From CAG-238 sp963601575 (GTDB lineage Bacteria; Bacillota; Clostridia; Peptostreptococcales; Anaerovoracaceae), in the NCBI GenBank assembly GCA_963601575.1, contig CAVCFO010000001.1, positions 128,840 through 192,839 of the forward strand: DNA of 64,000 nt, given 5' to 3'. Shown piece after piece: positions 1-8,598 of this stretch; the stretch's first letter is position 1; every line of letters begins with the position of its first letter. The translations under genes were made by a program, and so were the position numbers. Under the pieces are notes generated by a model. That model had not been told where the DNA came from and ran no database searches. It saw only the letters and a program-made list of their open reading frames with translations.

Positions 1-824
1 GATTTAAGCACTTTGACCTCAGCCTTTCCCTCCCGAAGCAGTCTGTCAACGACCCCCGGCAGGAAATACTCACCTTTCATCGGATTTTCCATAAGGATTT
101 TGTCAAGTGCCTCCGGAAATCCTTCCTCCATCTCTTTCATCATGGACGGCGTAAATCCCCAGAAATTCATGGATACGGTGGTGCCTCTGGGCAGCTTCTG
201 CCATGTTTTTCCGTCATCCTCGGTATATACGATTTCGTCCTCGTTCCACCGGATTTTCGTGCGTTCGGTTATAGAAGCAAGCTTTCCGCCTTCGTCCACA
301 TCGCACACACCTCTTGAAACAAAGCCGTTTTCTGTAAGAGTATTCTCGATGTCATATCCCACCATAGAGTAGGCATATTTCTCCCCGTCCCGTGCGTTTT
401 CAAGAAAATCATATATCGTCTGGAAAGCCCCCGGCCCGTAATAATCGTCGGCGTTGATCACCGCTATCGGGCCGTCCGTAAGATTCCTCGCCGCAAGCAC
501 CGCATGGGCGGTACCCCAAGGTTTTTCCCGTCCCTCAGGGACGCTATAGCCCGCAGGCAAATCCGAAAGTTCCTGAAATGCGTACATAGTCTCCATATAT
601 TTTCCGGCGCCCTCATCTATGAGTCTCCGAAAATCCTGCTCGTTTTCTTTTTTTATCACGAAAATCGCTTTCCGAAATCCTGCCAGATACGCGTCGTAGA
701 GGGAAAAATCTAAGATGATTTCGCCCTTGTCGCTTACAGGCTCGATCTGCTTCAGTCCTCCGAAGCGGCTGCCCATTCCCGCAGCCATTATCACGAGAGT
801 CGGTTCTTTTCTCTCATTTTCCAT
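1..824 (-). CDS. Nucleotidyltransferase (NTP_transferase family), 3' end cut by window edge
   Basis: Reading the minus strand from an ATG at 824 gives an open frame to the window edge, about 274 residues without a stop. The N-terminus carries the sugar-nucleotide pyrophosphorylase signature MAAGMGSRFGG followed by LKQIEP, and further in WGTAHAVLAA and INADDYYG, which match the nucleotide-binding loop and the metal-binding Asp region of that superfamily. It would transfer an NMP to a sugar phosphate or similar acceptor; the substrate cannot be read from the sequence. It starts 20 bp after the ureohydrolase gene stops and is probably cotranscribed with it. The C-terminus is missing, so any extra domain is unseen. 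Confidence 0.8.
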   Translation of the reverse strand, partial: MENERKEPTLVIMAAGMGSRFGGLKQIEPVSDKGEIILDFSLYDAYLAGFRKAIFVIKKENEQDFRRLIDEGAGKYMETMYAFQELSDLPAGYSVPEGREKPWGTAHAVLAARNLTDGPIAVINADDYYGPGAFQTIYDFLENARDGEKYAYSMVGYDIENTLTENGFVSRGVCDVDEGGKLASITERTKIRWNEDEIVYTEDDGKTWQKLPRGTTVSMNFWGFTPSMMKEMEEGFPEALDKILMENPMKGEYFLPGVVDRLLREGKAEVKVLK

Positions 825-844
825 TTTGCCTGCCTCGCTTTCCT

Positions 845-1915
845 CTAAATCCAGCTTGTATCGTCCAAATCGATGTCCAGTCCGTCCATCTTGCAAAGGG
901 TGCTTACCACCGAGAAAATCAGCACTGCTCCAAGGTTTGCCGTGGTATTGTCCTGGTCGAAACGTGGAGAAATTTCGCAGATGTCAAATCCCTTTATTTT
1001 TCGAGTCCTCAGAATGTGCTTTATCACAGGCAGCACGATTTCCGGGTCAAGTCCAAGTGACTGGGTGGCGCTTACTCCCGGCGCACATGCCGAGGAAAAT
1101 ACATCCGTGCAAATGGTTATATATGCGTTTTCGCAGTCTCCCATGAACATATCCACCTTTTCGAGGACCCCTGCGTAGCCCGCCGTCTGAAATTCCTTTG
1201 CCAGGATATAGTCCACTCCCAGTGCCTTTGCGACCTTGAAAAGCTGCACCGTATTGCTGTGCTGCTGAATCCCAAGAGGCAGGTATCTATATTTTTCTCC
1301 GTCCTCGTGGCAAATGTCTGCGATCTGCCGAAACATTGAGCCGGAGGAACTTCCGTTGTTGTATGGGCGCAGGTCAAAATGGGCGTCAAAGTTCACGATC
1401 CCAAGCCTTGCTTTAGCCTCCTCCCTGGTTTCTTCCGCCCTCTGGCCGTTATTTCTCAGATTGTGATATTCCCCGAGGAAATGCCCGAAGGTTGTTTCGT
1501 GGCCGCCGCCGAGAACTATCGGAAAATAGTTCAGCTCTAAAAGCTTTTCAACCGCATGACCAAGCCCCAGCTGTCCGTTTTCCATGGAAATATCCTCGCA
1601 AATGATATTCCCCGCATCAAAGAGTTTGACCTCCTGAGAAAATGCGCAAGGCAAATTCGACATCTGCCCTCTTATAAAATCTGGTGCCAGAGCCGTTCCG
1701 ACCCTGCCCTTGTTGCGCTTTACGCCCTGCTCGCTGCAAAATCCTATAAATGCAAAGCCGAGCCTGCCCTCAAATGGTTTCAAGTCCTTTTCTGCCAAAT
1801 CCAGCGGCTGCACCCACTGGTGCCACCTGAATGCGTCGTAATCCGTATCGCTGTCCACTCTGCCCTTCCAGCAGTCCATGGCGCTTGTGTAGTATTTTTT
1901 GATATTTTTGTCCAT
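845..1915 (-). CDS. hutG: Formimidoylglutamase-like ureohydrolase (arginase/agmatinase fold)
   Basis: This 356-residue protein has the binuclear-manganese signatures of ureohydrolases: GGGHETTFGH, NFDAHFDLRP and a distal TDVFSSACAPGVSA. The last, with the Ser-Ser-Ala-x-Ala-Pro-Gly pattern, fits formimidoylglutamase (HutG: N-formimidoyl-glutamate to glutamate and formamide, histidine degradation) better than arginase or agmatinase. The start at 1915 is chosen because an AAAGGAAAAG ribosome site precedes it; an upstream ATG at 1984 would overlap the divergent promoter region. At the position where many family members have Asp-x-Asp this protein has Cys-Thr-Asp. No other hut gene is visible in the window, so the substrate assignment stays moderate. 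Confidence 0.75.
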   Translation of the reverse strand: MDKNIKKYYTSAMDCWKGRVDSDTDYDAFRWHQWVQPLDLAEKDLKPFEGRLGFAFIGFCSEQGVKRNKGRVGTALAPDFIRGQMSNLPCAFSQEVKLFDAGNIICEDISMENGQLGLGHAVEKLLELNYFPIVLGGGHETTFGHFLGEYHNLRNNGQRAEETREEAKARLGIVNFDAHFDLRPYNNGSSSGSMFRQIADICHEDGEKYRYLPLGIQQHSNTVQLFKVAKALGVDYILAKEFQTAGYAGVLEKVDMFMGDCENAYITICTDVFSSACAPGVSATQSLGLDPEIVLPVIKHILRTRKIKGFDICEISPRFDQDNTTANLGAVLIFSVVSTLCKMDGLDIDLDDTSWI

Positions 1916-1986
1916 CTTACTTTTCCTTTCATATCCTTTTATGATACAATAATAATCAGAGAAAATCAAGGAAAGGACGTGCAACT

Positions 1987-2535
1987 ATGTTAAAAACAAT
2001 GTATGATGCGGAAAAGGACGCGATATTTGCCGTTGCCGATCTGATGGCCGCAGCTGCAAAGACTGCTCCCAAAGGTAGCGGCAGGGACACAATTATAACC
2101 GCCATCGTGTCCGGTGAGGAAAAAGATAGGCTAAGGGATAAGCTCGACGAGCTCGGAAAAGAATACGGCGAAGCCTTCATGGTTCGGGACGCAGGAAATA
2201 TCGATAACAGCACTTGCGTTGTTCTCATAGGATGTTACAACTCGTACTTCGGACTGAAAAATTGCAGCATGTGTGGATTTCCAAACTGCGGCGAAACGAA
2301 AAAGCACGGTAGCCCTTGCGTCTTCAATGTCTCCGACCTTGGCATCGCCGTAGGCTCTGCAGTTTCTGTTGCGGCAGATCAACGCATCGATAATCGCGTA
2401 ATGTATTCGGCAGGAAGAGCCGCCGTAGCCCTTGGACTCCTGGGTGAGAAGGTGAAAATTTGCTACGCGATACCCCTCACCGTGACCCAAAAGAGCATCT
2501 ACTTTGACCGCAATCCGGGCGCTGTACTCCTCTGA
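1987..2535 (+). CDS. DUF2148 ferredoxin-domain protein
   Basis: A 182-residue protein with the DUF2148 pattern: an Ala-rich N-terminal helix (ADLMAAAAKTAPKGSG), then a cysteine cluster CSMCGFPNCGE in the middle and a C-terminal VKICYAIPLTVTQKSIYFDR. The cysteines suggest an iron-sulfur or metal site; the biochemical role of the family is not established to my knowledge. A GGAAAGGA ribosome site precedes the ATG. It is divergent from hutG with only 71 bp between the starts, so both promoters must lie in that short AT-rich gap. Confidence 0.8.
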   Translation: MLKTMYDAEKDAIFAVADLMAAAAKTAPKGSGRDTIITAIVSGEEKDRLRDKLDELGKEYGEAFMVRDAGNIDNSTCVVLIGCYNSYFGLKNCSMCGFPNCGETKKHGSPCVFNVSDLGIAVGSAVSVAADQRIDNRVMYSAGRAAVALGLLGEKVKICYAIPLTVTQKSIYFDRNPGAVLL

Positions 2536-2563
2536 TTTCAAAGGATTGAAAACATATCGCTAT

Positions 2564-3211
2564 TTAACGATTCGTCTTTGCGGTATATTTGTCGACCAGT
2601 GCGATAGCGATTATCAGTACCACTGCCCCGATGCACCATCCCGCCAGCACATCCGTCGGCCAGTGTACTCCGACATAGATTCTGCTCGGCCCGATGATCA
2701 CGGCAAGAAATCCGCAAACTACGCTAAGGATATTTCTTAGCGTTTTGTTTTTGCAATTCCTTTGTATGAGATAAAGCAGCAATCCGTAGAAAACTACTGA
2801 TGTAACGGAGTGACCGCTTGGGAAGGAATAACCTCCCTGCGTTATAAGAAATACCGACTCGTCCGGCCTTGACCTAAGCATTATATGCTTGAGCGGCTTA
2901 TAAATCGCAACCCCGCCCAGGCACGCCAGCGAAACCGGAAGTCCGTATGTTTTTCGATTTGGCAAGATTAGCATCATAGCACAGAAAGCAATTATCGTCA
3001 CCGTATCCGAAAGATGCGTGAGAGTGCTTATAATAGCATCCTGCACCGGCCCGCGCAGGCTGAAGAAGAAGCTCTGCACCGATTTATCCAGTGGCAGCGG
3101 ACTTGTATCGTAAACTATCCCTACCTCGTATGTGATAAATCCCGCCAGGCAGGCCAATATGACTGCCGTCGCGAACATGAGCACTCTTGTATTTTTTCTG
3201 TATGTTTTCAC
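2564..3211 (-). CDS. PAP2-family membrane phosphatase
   Basis: The 216-residue protein carries the three PAP2 motifs in order: KPLKHIMLRSRPDE, PSGHS and SRIYVGVHWPTDVLAG, the last two with the catalytic histidines. Five or six hydrophobic segments indicate an integral membrane lipid phosphatase, probably acting on undecaprenyl pyrophosphate, phosphatidate or phosphatidylglycerophosphate; the substrate cannot be told. I chose the GTG at 3211 because AGGAAAGG lies about 10 bases upstream; an in-frame ATG at 3265 lacks a good ribosome site and would add an unlikely polar extension. Convergent with the DUF2148 gene. Confidence 0.82.
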   Translation of the reverse strand: MKTYRKNTRVLMFATAVILACLAGFITYEVGIVYDTSPLPLDKSVQSFFFSLRGPVQDAIISTLTHLSDTVTIIAFCAMMLILPNRKTYGLPVSLACLGGVAIYKPLKHIMLRSRPDESVFLITQGGYSFPSGHSVTSVVFYGLLLYLIQRNCKNKTLRNILSVVCGFLAVIIGPSRIYVGVHWPTDVLAGWCIGAVVLIIAIALVDKYTAKTNR

Positions 3212-3320
3212 TTTTATGTTTCCTTTCCTGTTTAATATCCACATTATACACTTTGGGGGTAGCAAAAAACAATAAACTTGTGTTAAAATATCTTATGATT
3301 TCACAAACGGAGGTAAAATT

Positions 3321-4076
3321 TTGAAACTGTTTAACAACATATACGGCATCCTCACGATCCTAGGCGGTATGAACAAGCTAAAGCAAAACCGCATAGCTAT
3401 CGAAAGCGCTAGGCAGAGAGGCGATGTAAAAACAGAGCAGGAAGAAATCCTGAAGGCCTGTCAAATCTGGTCAACTCATATTGTAGAGAATTTCGAGGTG
3501 GACTTCACGGTAATCAATCCCGAGAATTTGCCAAAATCAGGACCCGTAGTTTTTATATCTAATCATCAGTCCTATGCGGATATTCTCAGCTTCCTATATA
3601 ATATAAAAAATCATCAGGTTGCATTCATCGCAAAGGATAATCTGGCAAAGATCCCTATCTTTGGCAAATGGGTGGCAAGGATCCGCGGCATCTTCATTCA
3701 CCGCGAGGATGTAAGATCATCCCTTGCAACCATCAACGAGGGCGTCGAATACCTCAAACAGGGATTCTCCCTTGTAATATTCCCCGAGGGAACCAGGAGC
3801 CAGTCCTCAGAAATGGCAGAATTCAAACACGGCAGCTTCAAGCTTGCAACCAAGGCGAGAGTTCCTATCGTTCCGGTTACTCTCAACGGAGGCTATCGCA
3901 CATACGAAGAAACCGGTCAGGTCACCAAGGGCTGCCACATCGACTTCATGGTTCATAAACCTATCGAAACCGCAAGCATGTCCCGGGCCGAGCTTGCGGA
4001 GCTTCCCGCTGTTGTCGAGAAAATAATACGCGATGGTCTTGCGACCTTAACAGAAAAAGAAGACGGCTCTGTGTAG
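3321..4076 (+). CDS. plsC: 1-acyl-sn-glycerol-3-phosphate acyltransferase
   Basis: A 251-residue acyltransferase with the NHxxxxD motif (SNHQSYAD), the GIFIHRED block, the FPEGTRS block and VPIVPVTLNG, which are motifs I to IV of the PlsC family. It acylates lysophosphatidic acid to phosphatidic acid at the inner membrane face. The start is a TTG at 3321 with an ACGGAGGT ribosome site directly upstream. It stands alone on the plus strand between minus-strand genes and ends in a terminator that overlaps its last codons. Confidence 0.88.
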   Translation: MKLFNNIYGILTILGGMNKLKQNRIAIESARQRGDVKTEQEEILKACQIWSTHIVENFEVDFTVINPENLPKSGPVVFISNHQSYADILSFLYNIKNHQVAFIAKDNLAKIPIFGKWVARIRGIFIHREDVRSSLATINEGVEYLKQGFSLVIFPEGTRSQSSEMAEFKHGSFKLATKARVPIVPVTLNGGYRTYEETGQVTKGCHIDFMVHKPIETASMSRAELAELPAVVEKIIRDGLATLTEKEDGSV

Positions 4077-4094
4077 TCGTCTTCTTTCGTTTTA
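4054..4094 (+). terminator. Rho-independent terminator overlapping the plsC stop
   Basis: AAAGAAGACG and CGTCTTCTTT form a stem around a loop of about 12 bases that contains the plsC stop codon, followed by CGTTTT. The left arm is coding sequence. It ends plsC transcription ahead of the convergent parB gene. Confidence 0.75.
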
Positions 4095-4130
4095 ATTTCT
4101 TTTTCTATGCTCTGCTTTGTAGCTTGTCTA

Positions 4131-4146
4131 TGTTTCATGTGAAACA
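4131..4146. promoter_or_regulatory. parS-like site (one central substitution)
   Basis: TGTTTCATGTGAAACA differs from the 16-bp parS palindrome only at one central base (CATGTG instead of CACGTG). It lies 8 bp beyond the parB stop. A perfect copy lies upstream of parA, so the two sites bracket the operon. Confidence 0.8.
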
Positions 4147-4153
4147 CTCCTGC

Positions 4154-5056
4154 CTATTGCAGAGATTTGAACATTTCTATCAGTCTCTCGAGTTCATCTG
4201 GGCTGTAATATTCTATCTCTATCTTGCCCTTTGACCCATTCTGAGAGATGTTTATTTTCGTGCCGAGTATGTCCTTGAGCTCGTTTTCAACCCGGGCGAC
4301 ATCCGGACTTTTCCTGCGCTTTGCCGGTCTTTTCTTCGGCTTGCCAACCTCCGAGGCAAGCTTCTCGGTGGCTCTTACAGACAGTCCTTCCTTTACGATC
4401 TTATCACACAGTGCGTGACGCGCATCTTCGTCTTCGATCGTTATAATCGTCCTGCCATGTGCTGCAGAAATCGTGCCTTCTGAAACGAGTTCTCTCACAT
4501 ACTCCGGCAGTTTCAGCAGCCTGAGCGAATTGGTTATGTACGGCCTGCTTTTCCCGACACTCTTCGAAATCTGCTCCTGTGTCATCCCATAGACCGTCAC
4601 CATCTGGTTTAGTCCCTCGGCTTCTTCTATAGGATTCAGATCCTCGCGCTGCATGTTTTCTATTATGGCGATCAGCATATTCTGCTCATCATCCAGCTCT
4701 CTGACGAGGCAAGGCACCTCAGAAAGTCCGGCCTTTATTGCGGCTCTCCAGCGCCTTTCTCCTGCGACGATCTCATAGCCCTTCTCCTTTTTCCTGAGGA
4801 CTATCGGTTGAATGACGCCGTGCTCAAGGATCGAGCTGGCAAGGTCCTGAATCTTTTCTTCATCGAAGTTTTTTCGCGGCTGACTTGCGTTTGGCATTAT
4901 GTCGAAGGTCTTTATATATTGTATGGTATCCGCGCTATCTGCGGCTCCTGCCCTATTCTTGCTTTGCTCCGGAAATGTTTCTCTGTTATCTATAGGAGCA
5001 GCATCCGCTATCAACGCTCCCAGCCCCCTGCCGAGGCCTCCTTTCTTTGCTGCCAT
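4154..5056 (-). CDS. parB: Chromosome-partitioning protein ParB (Spo0J family)
   Basis: A 300-residue ParB. It opens with KKGGLGRGLGALI, the ParA-stimulating N-terminal peptide, then has the CTPase/ParB motifs (IMPNASQPRK, LASSILEHGVIQPIV, VAGERRWRAAIKAG, ENMQREDLNPIEEA), a helix-turn-helix region (MTQEQISKSVGKSRPYITN) and a C-terminal dimerisation tail. It loads on parS and spreads, organising the origin. Its ATG overlaps the parA stop by one base (TAATG), so the two are translationally coupled. Confidence 0.95.
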   Translation of the reverse strand: MAAKKGGLGRGLGALIADAAPIDNRETFPEQSKNRAGAADSADTIQYIKTFDIMPNASQPRKNFDEEKIQDLASSILEHGVIQPIVLRKKEKGYEIVAGERRWRAAIKAGLSEVPCLVRELDDEQNMLIAIIENMQREDLNPIEEAEGLNQMVTVYGMTQEQISKSVGKSRPYITNSLRLLKLPEYVRELVSEGTISAAHGRTIITIEDEDARHALCDKIVKEGLSVRATEKLASEVGKPKKRPAKRRKSPDVARVENELKDILGTKINISQNGSKGKIEIEYYSPDELERLIEMFKSLQ

Positions 5057-5826
5057 TATTCTTCCTCCAGATCCAGGAATTCGTCCGCAAAATCGCTATA
5101 AGCCTCTGCTCCCCTCGATTTCGGGTCATATTCCGTTATTGGCATGCCGTAACTTGGCGCCTCCGCGAGTCTTACGTTACGAGGAATTACCGTAGAATAA
5201 ACCTTGTTTCCGAAATATTTCTTTACTTCCTGCACAACCTGAATCGAAAGATTTGTTCTGCCGTCGAACATGCTAAGAATTACGCCTTGAATTTCCAGCT
5301 TCGGGTTCAGACTCTTCTTTACGAGGTCGATGGTGCTCACAAGCTGGCTCACACCCTCAAGGGCATAAAACTCGCATTGAATCGGCACAAGCACGCTGTC
5401 AACGGCCGCAAGAGAGTTTATGGTGAGCAATCCCAGCGACGGAGGACAATCTATGAATATATAATCATAGTCGTCTCTAATCTTGTCAAGCCCGTCTTTC
5501 AGGGCACTTTCGCGTCCTTCCATGCTTACAAGCTCAACCTCTGCACCCGCGAGATCCACACTTGCCGGAATGAGGTAAAGGTTCTTTACTCCTGTCTTTC
5601 TGATTGCCTTGCGCGGATCATAATCTCTGTCGATGAGAATATTGTAAACCGTATCTTTGAGATTTCGTTTGGTAACGCCGATGCCGCTGGTGGTATTCCC
5701 CTGTGGGTCGATATCCAGAATAAGCACCTTTTTCCCCCTGTTTGCCAAGCACGCGGCTAGATTGATATTGGTCGTTGTCTTCCCAACCCCGCCTTTTTGA
5801 TTAAATATTGCTATTGCTTTGCCCAA
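5056..5826 (-). CDS. parA: Chromosome-partitioning ATPase ParA (Soj family)
   Basis: A 256-residue Walker ATPase with the deviant Walker A motif FNQKGGVGKTTTNINLA, the Walker A' LDIDPQGN and IDCPPSLGLLT. With ParB it positions the origin region. The start is a TTG at 5826 with a GGAGG site seven bases away. A perfect parS lies upstream between parA and rsmG, so ParB spreading may feed back on the operon promoter. Confidence 0.95.
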   Translation of the reverse strand: MGKAIAIFNQKGGVGKTTTNINLAACLANRGKKVLILDIDPQGNTTSGIGVTKRNLKDTVYNILIDRDYDPRKAIRKTGVKNLYLIPASVDLAGAEVELVSMEGRESALKDGLDKIRDDYDYIFIDCPPSLGLLTINSLAAVDSVLVPIQCEFYALEGVSQLVSTIDLVKKSLNPKLEIQGVILSMFDGRTNLSIQVVQEVKKYFGNKVYSTVIPRNVRLAEAPSYGMPITEYDPKSRGAEAYSDFADEFLDLEEE

Positions 5827-5949
5827 AATATTTCCTCCTTACGAGTAAATCTTTTTACATCATTACAAGTAAAAATTTCTTTCATTTACATATCGATATT
5901 ATACACCAATTCGTTCTTTTTTACCACTATAACTGCGAAAAAAATCGGA

Positions 5950-5965
5950 TGTTTCACGTGAAACA
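5950..5965. promoter_or_regulatory. parS site (perfect)
   Basis: TGTTTCACGTGAAACA is an exact match to the parS palindrome bound by Spo0J/ParB. It lies in the 167-bp gap between parA and rsmG, about 8 kb from the dnaA-dnaN origin, where parS sites are expected in Firmicutes. Confidence 0.95.
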
Positions 5966-5993
5966 TCCGTTATTTTTCGATATAAAATGGCCT

Positions 5994-6701
5994 CTATAAT
6001 GGCTCTTTTGTTGGGATCCCCGCTTTTCTCGGGTATTTCGAATCGATCTTTTCGATCTTTTTTATGATTATCAGCTTATGTGAAAGTTCATATTCATCCA
6101 AGCCCGCATCATATATTTCTTCGAGCCTTCCTCCGAGCAGGCGAATCGCCCTGGTTGCCGTCTCAGCTTCGTCAGCCGCTTCCGGCCCCTTATAAGCTAT
6201 GAAGCTTCCGCCGACTCTGACAAATGGCAGAGAGTATTCCGAAAGGCTTGCCAGGTTCGCAACGGCTCTCGATACGCAGAGATCATACTTCTCCCTGTGC
6301 TGTTTGTTTCTGGCAAGCTCCTCCGCCCTGGCATGAATGGTCTTCACATTCGTAATCCCTATTTCTTCGCAAAGGCTATCGATAATTTTGAGCCTCTTGG
6401 CAAGGGAGTCCATCAGGACGAATTGCTTATCCGGCGATATTATCGCAAGAGGGATCCCGGGAAATCCGGCGCCCGTTCCGACATCTATGATCCTCTCTAC
6501 GCTTTGATATTCCTCGCATCCACAGCATGCGAGGCTGTCCAGATAGTGCTTTATGACAAACTCGTCCGGATCAGTGATTCTGGTAAGATTGACCTTTTCG
6601 TTCCATTCGAGGACTCCTTGCATATAATTTTCAAGCTTTTGTATTTGCACATCCAAGCAGGAAATATTCATCTTTTCGAGAGCATCCCTCAAGTCAATCA
6701 C
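5994..6701 (-). CDS. rsmG: 16S rRNA (guanine-527-N7) methyltransferase RsmG
   Basis: A 235-residue SAM-dependent methyltransferase of the GidB family. It shows LEWNEKVNLTRITDPDEFVIKH, the SAM loop IDVGTGAGFPGIPLAI and SRAVANLASLSEYSLPFV with FIAYKGPEA. It methylates G527 of 16S rRNA. The start is the GTG at 6701, whose last bases overlap the mnmG stop (GTGA), the coupling usually seen in mnmE-mnmG-rsmG operons. Confidence 0.93.
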   Translation of the reverse strand: MIDLRDALEKMNISCLDVQIQKLENYMQGVLEWNEKVNLTRITDPDEFVIKHYLDSLACCGCEEYQSVERIIDVGTGAGFPGIPLAIISPDKQFVLMDSLAKRLKIIDSLCEEIGITNVKTIHARAEELARNKQHREKYDLCVSRAVANLASLSEYSLPFVRVGGSFIAYKGPEAADEAETATRAIRLLGGRLEEIYDAGLDEYELSHKLIIIKKIEKIDSKYPRKAGIPTKEPL

Positions 6702-8581
6702 CGCGCACTTCTCCTTTTCTTTTCCAGATATATCATCAAAACATTTATGTCGGCCGGAGAAACACCGGAAATTCGTAAGGCCTGTCCCAGGGATGCCGGC
6801 CTGATTTGATTGAGCTTTTGTATTGCCTCTATCCTAAGTCCCTCCACCGCGGAATAGTCGAAAGCCTCATCAAGCCTCCGGTTTTCTAGCTTCTTATACC
6901 TTTCCACCTGACGGAGCTGCTTCTTTATATATCCCTCGTACTTGAGCTGAACCTCTAGCTGCATGATTTCGTGATATGAAAGCCTCGGCCTGTCCCCGGC
7001 ATCGATTTCCGCAAGATCCTCGTAGCTGAGCTGAGGGCGCTTCAAAAGTTCAGCAAGAGAAACTCTTCCTGCGACCGGCGCCGTTTCGTGACTCTCCAGA
7101 AACTCATTCACCTCTTTCGGAGATACGGTCGTTTCTGTGAGCCTTCGCATTTCCCTCTCGACATTTTCCTTTGTCTTCAGATATTTCTCATATCTTTCCT
7201 TGGTTGCCAGTCCTATCCTGTATGATTTCTCTGTAAGGCGAAGATCCGCGTTGTCTTGCCGTAGAAGCAGCCTATATTCGGCTCTGCTGGTCATAATTCT
7301 GTAAGGTTCATTGGTACCTTTGGTCACCAAATCGTCGATTAGAACGCCAATATAAGCCTCGTTTCTTCCGAGGACGAAAGGTTCTTTTTGGGATATTTTG
7401 AGTGCCGCGTTAATTCCTGCCATTAACCCCTGTGCCGCGGCCTCCTCGTATCCGGAGCTTCCGTTAAACTGCCCCGCGCAGAACAGGTTTTCGATTCTGC
7501 GATATTCAAGATTAAGTTTCAAATCCTGCGGGTCTATGCAGTCGTATTCGATTGCATATGCCGGTCTTACGATTCTGATATTTTCAAGTCCCGGTATGGT
7601 TTTGTAAAAGGCATATTGCACATCCTCGGGAAGGCTTGATGACATTCCCTGTATATACATTTCGTCTGTATCAAGGCCCTCCGGCTCAATAAAAGTCTGG
7701 TGTCTTTCTTTATCCGCAAACCGATTCACCTTATCTTCGATGGACGGGCAGTACCTCGGCCCGATTCCCTCGATTTGTCCGCCAAAAAGTGCCGAGCGGT
7801 GGAAATTCTCACGGATAATCCGGTGGGTTTCTTCATTTGTATATGTCAGCCAGCAAAGCGCCTTGTTTTCTCCGATCTCATCATTCATAAAGGAAAAGGG
7901 TACTATCTTTTCGTCGCCATATTGCGGAATCATCTTCTCATAGTCAAGGCTTGTGCCGAGGCACCTTGCCGGAGTTCCGGTCTTGAATCTGCGGAGCTTC
8001 ATTCCGTGTTTTTTTAGGTTTTCTGCAAGCTCGTTGGCTGGAGCAAGTCCGTTTGGACCACTGGAAAAAGCGCTGTCTCCGATGAAAATTTTTCCTCTGA
8101 GGAAAGTTCCGGTAGCAAGCACCACGGCTTTTGCGGTATAGTAAGTGTGGGTTTTCGTTTCCACGCCACATACTCTCCCGTTTTCAACAATCAAATCCGT
8201 AACCTCACCCTGCTTCATATCGAGGAGGGGCTCTCTTTCGATGGTCTTCTTCATTTCAAGATGATACTTGTTTTTGTCCGCCTGCGCGCGCAGCGAATGA
8301 ACCGCCGGTCCCTTTGCGGTATTTAGCATCTTGCTCTGGATAAAGGTCTTGTCTATATTTATTCCCATCTCGCCGCCAAGAGCATCGATTTCTCGCACCA
8401 GATGCCCCTTGCCGGTTCCTCCGATGGATGGATTGCAAGGCATCATAGCTACAGCCTCTAGATTTATCGAAAACATAAGGGTTTTCTTTCCCATTCTTGC
8501 TGCCGCTAGTGCCGCCTCGCAGCCCGCATGCCCTGCGCCCACGACGATAACGTCATATTCGCCCATTAAATTTCTTTCCAT
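6698..8581 (-). CDS. mnmG: tRNA uridine 5-carboxymethylaminomethyl modification enzyme MnmG
   Basis: A 627-residue FAD enzyme (GidA). The dinucleotide-binding motif VVGAGHAGCEAALAAARMG is at the N-terminus, with MMPCNPSIGGTGKGHLVREI and YCPSIEDKVNRF further on and the C-terminal helical domain that contacts MnmE. With MnmE it builds the cmnm5 group on the wobble uridine of several tRNAs. It lies 17 bp after mnmE and overlaps rsmG. Confidence 0.95.
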   Translation of the reverse strand: MERNLMGEYDVIVVGAGHAGCEAALAAARMGKKTLMFSINLEAVAMMPCNPSIGGTGKGHLVREIDALGGEMGINIDKTFIQSKMLNTAKGPAVHSLRAQADKNKYHLEMKKTIEREPLLDMKQGEVTDLIVENGRVCGVETKTHTYYTAKAVVLATGTFLRGKIFIGDSAFSSGPNGLAPANELAENLKKHGMKLRRFKTGTPARCLGTSLDYEKMIPQYGDEKIVPFSFMNDEIGENKALCWLTYTNEETHRIIRENFHRSALFGGQIEGIGPRYCPSIEDKVNRFADKERHQTFIEPEGLDTDEMYIQGMSSSLPEDVQYAFYKTIPGLENIRIVRPAYAIEYDCIDPQDLKLNLEYRRIENLFCAGQFNGSSGYEEAAAQGLMAGINAALKISQKEPFVLGRNEAYIGVLIDDLVTKGTNEPYRIMTSRAEYRLLLRQDNADLRLTEKSYRIGLATKERYEKYLKTKENVEREMRRLTETTVSPKEVNEFLESHETAPVAGRVSLAELLKRPQLSYEDLAEIDAGDRPRLSYHEIMQLEVQLKYEGYIKKQLRQVERYKKLENRRLDEAFDYSAVEGLRIEAIQKLNQIRPASLGQALRISGVSPADINVLMIYLEKKRRSAR

Positions 8582-8598
8582 AATATATCATCTTTCTT

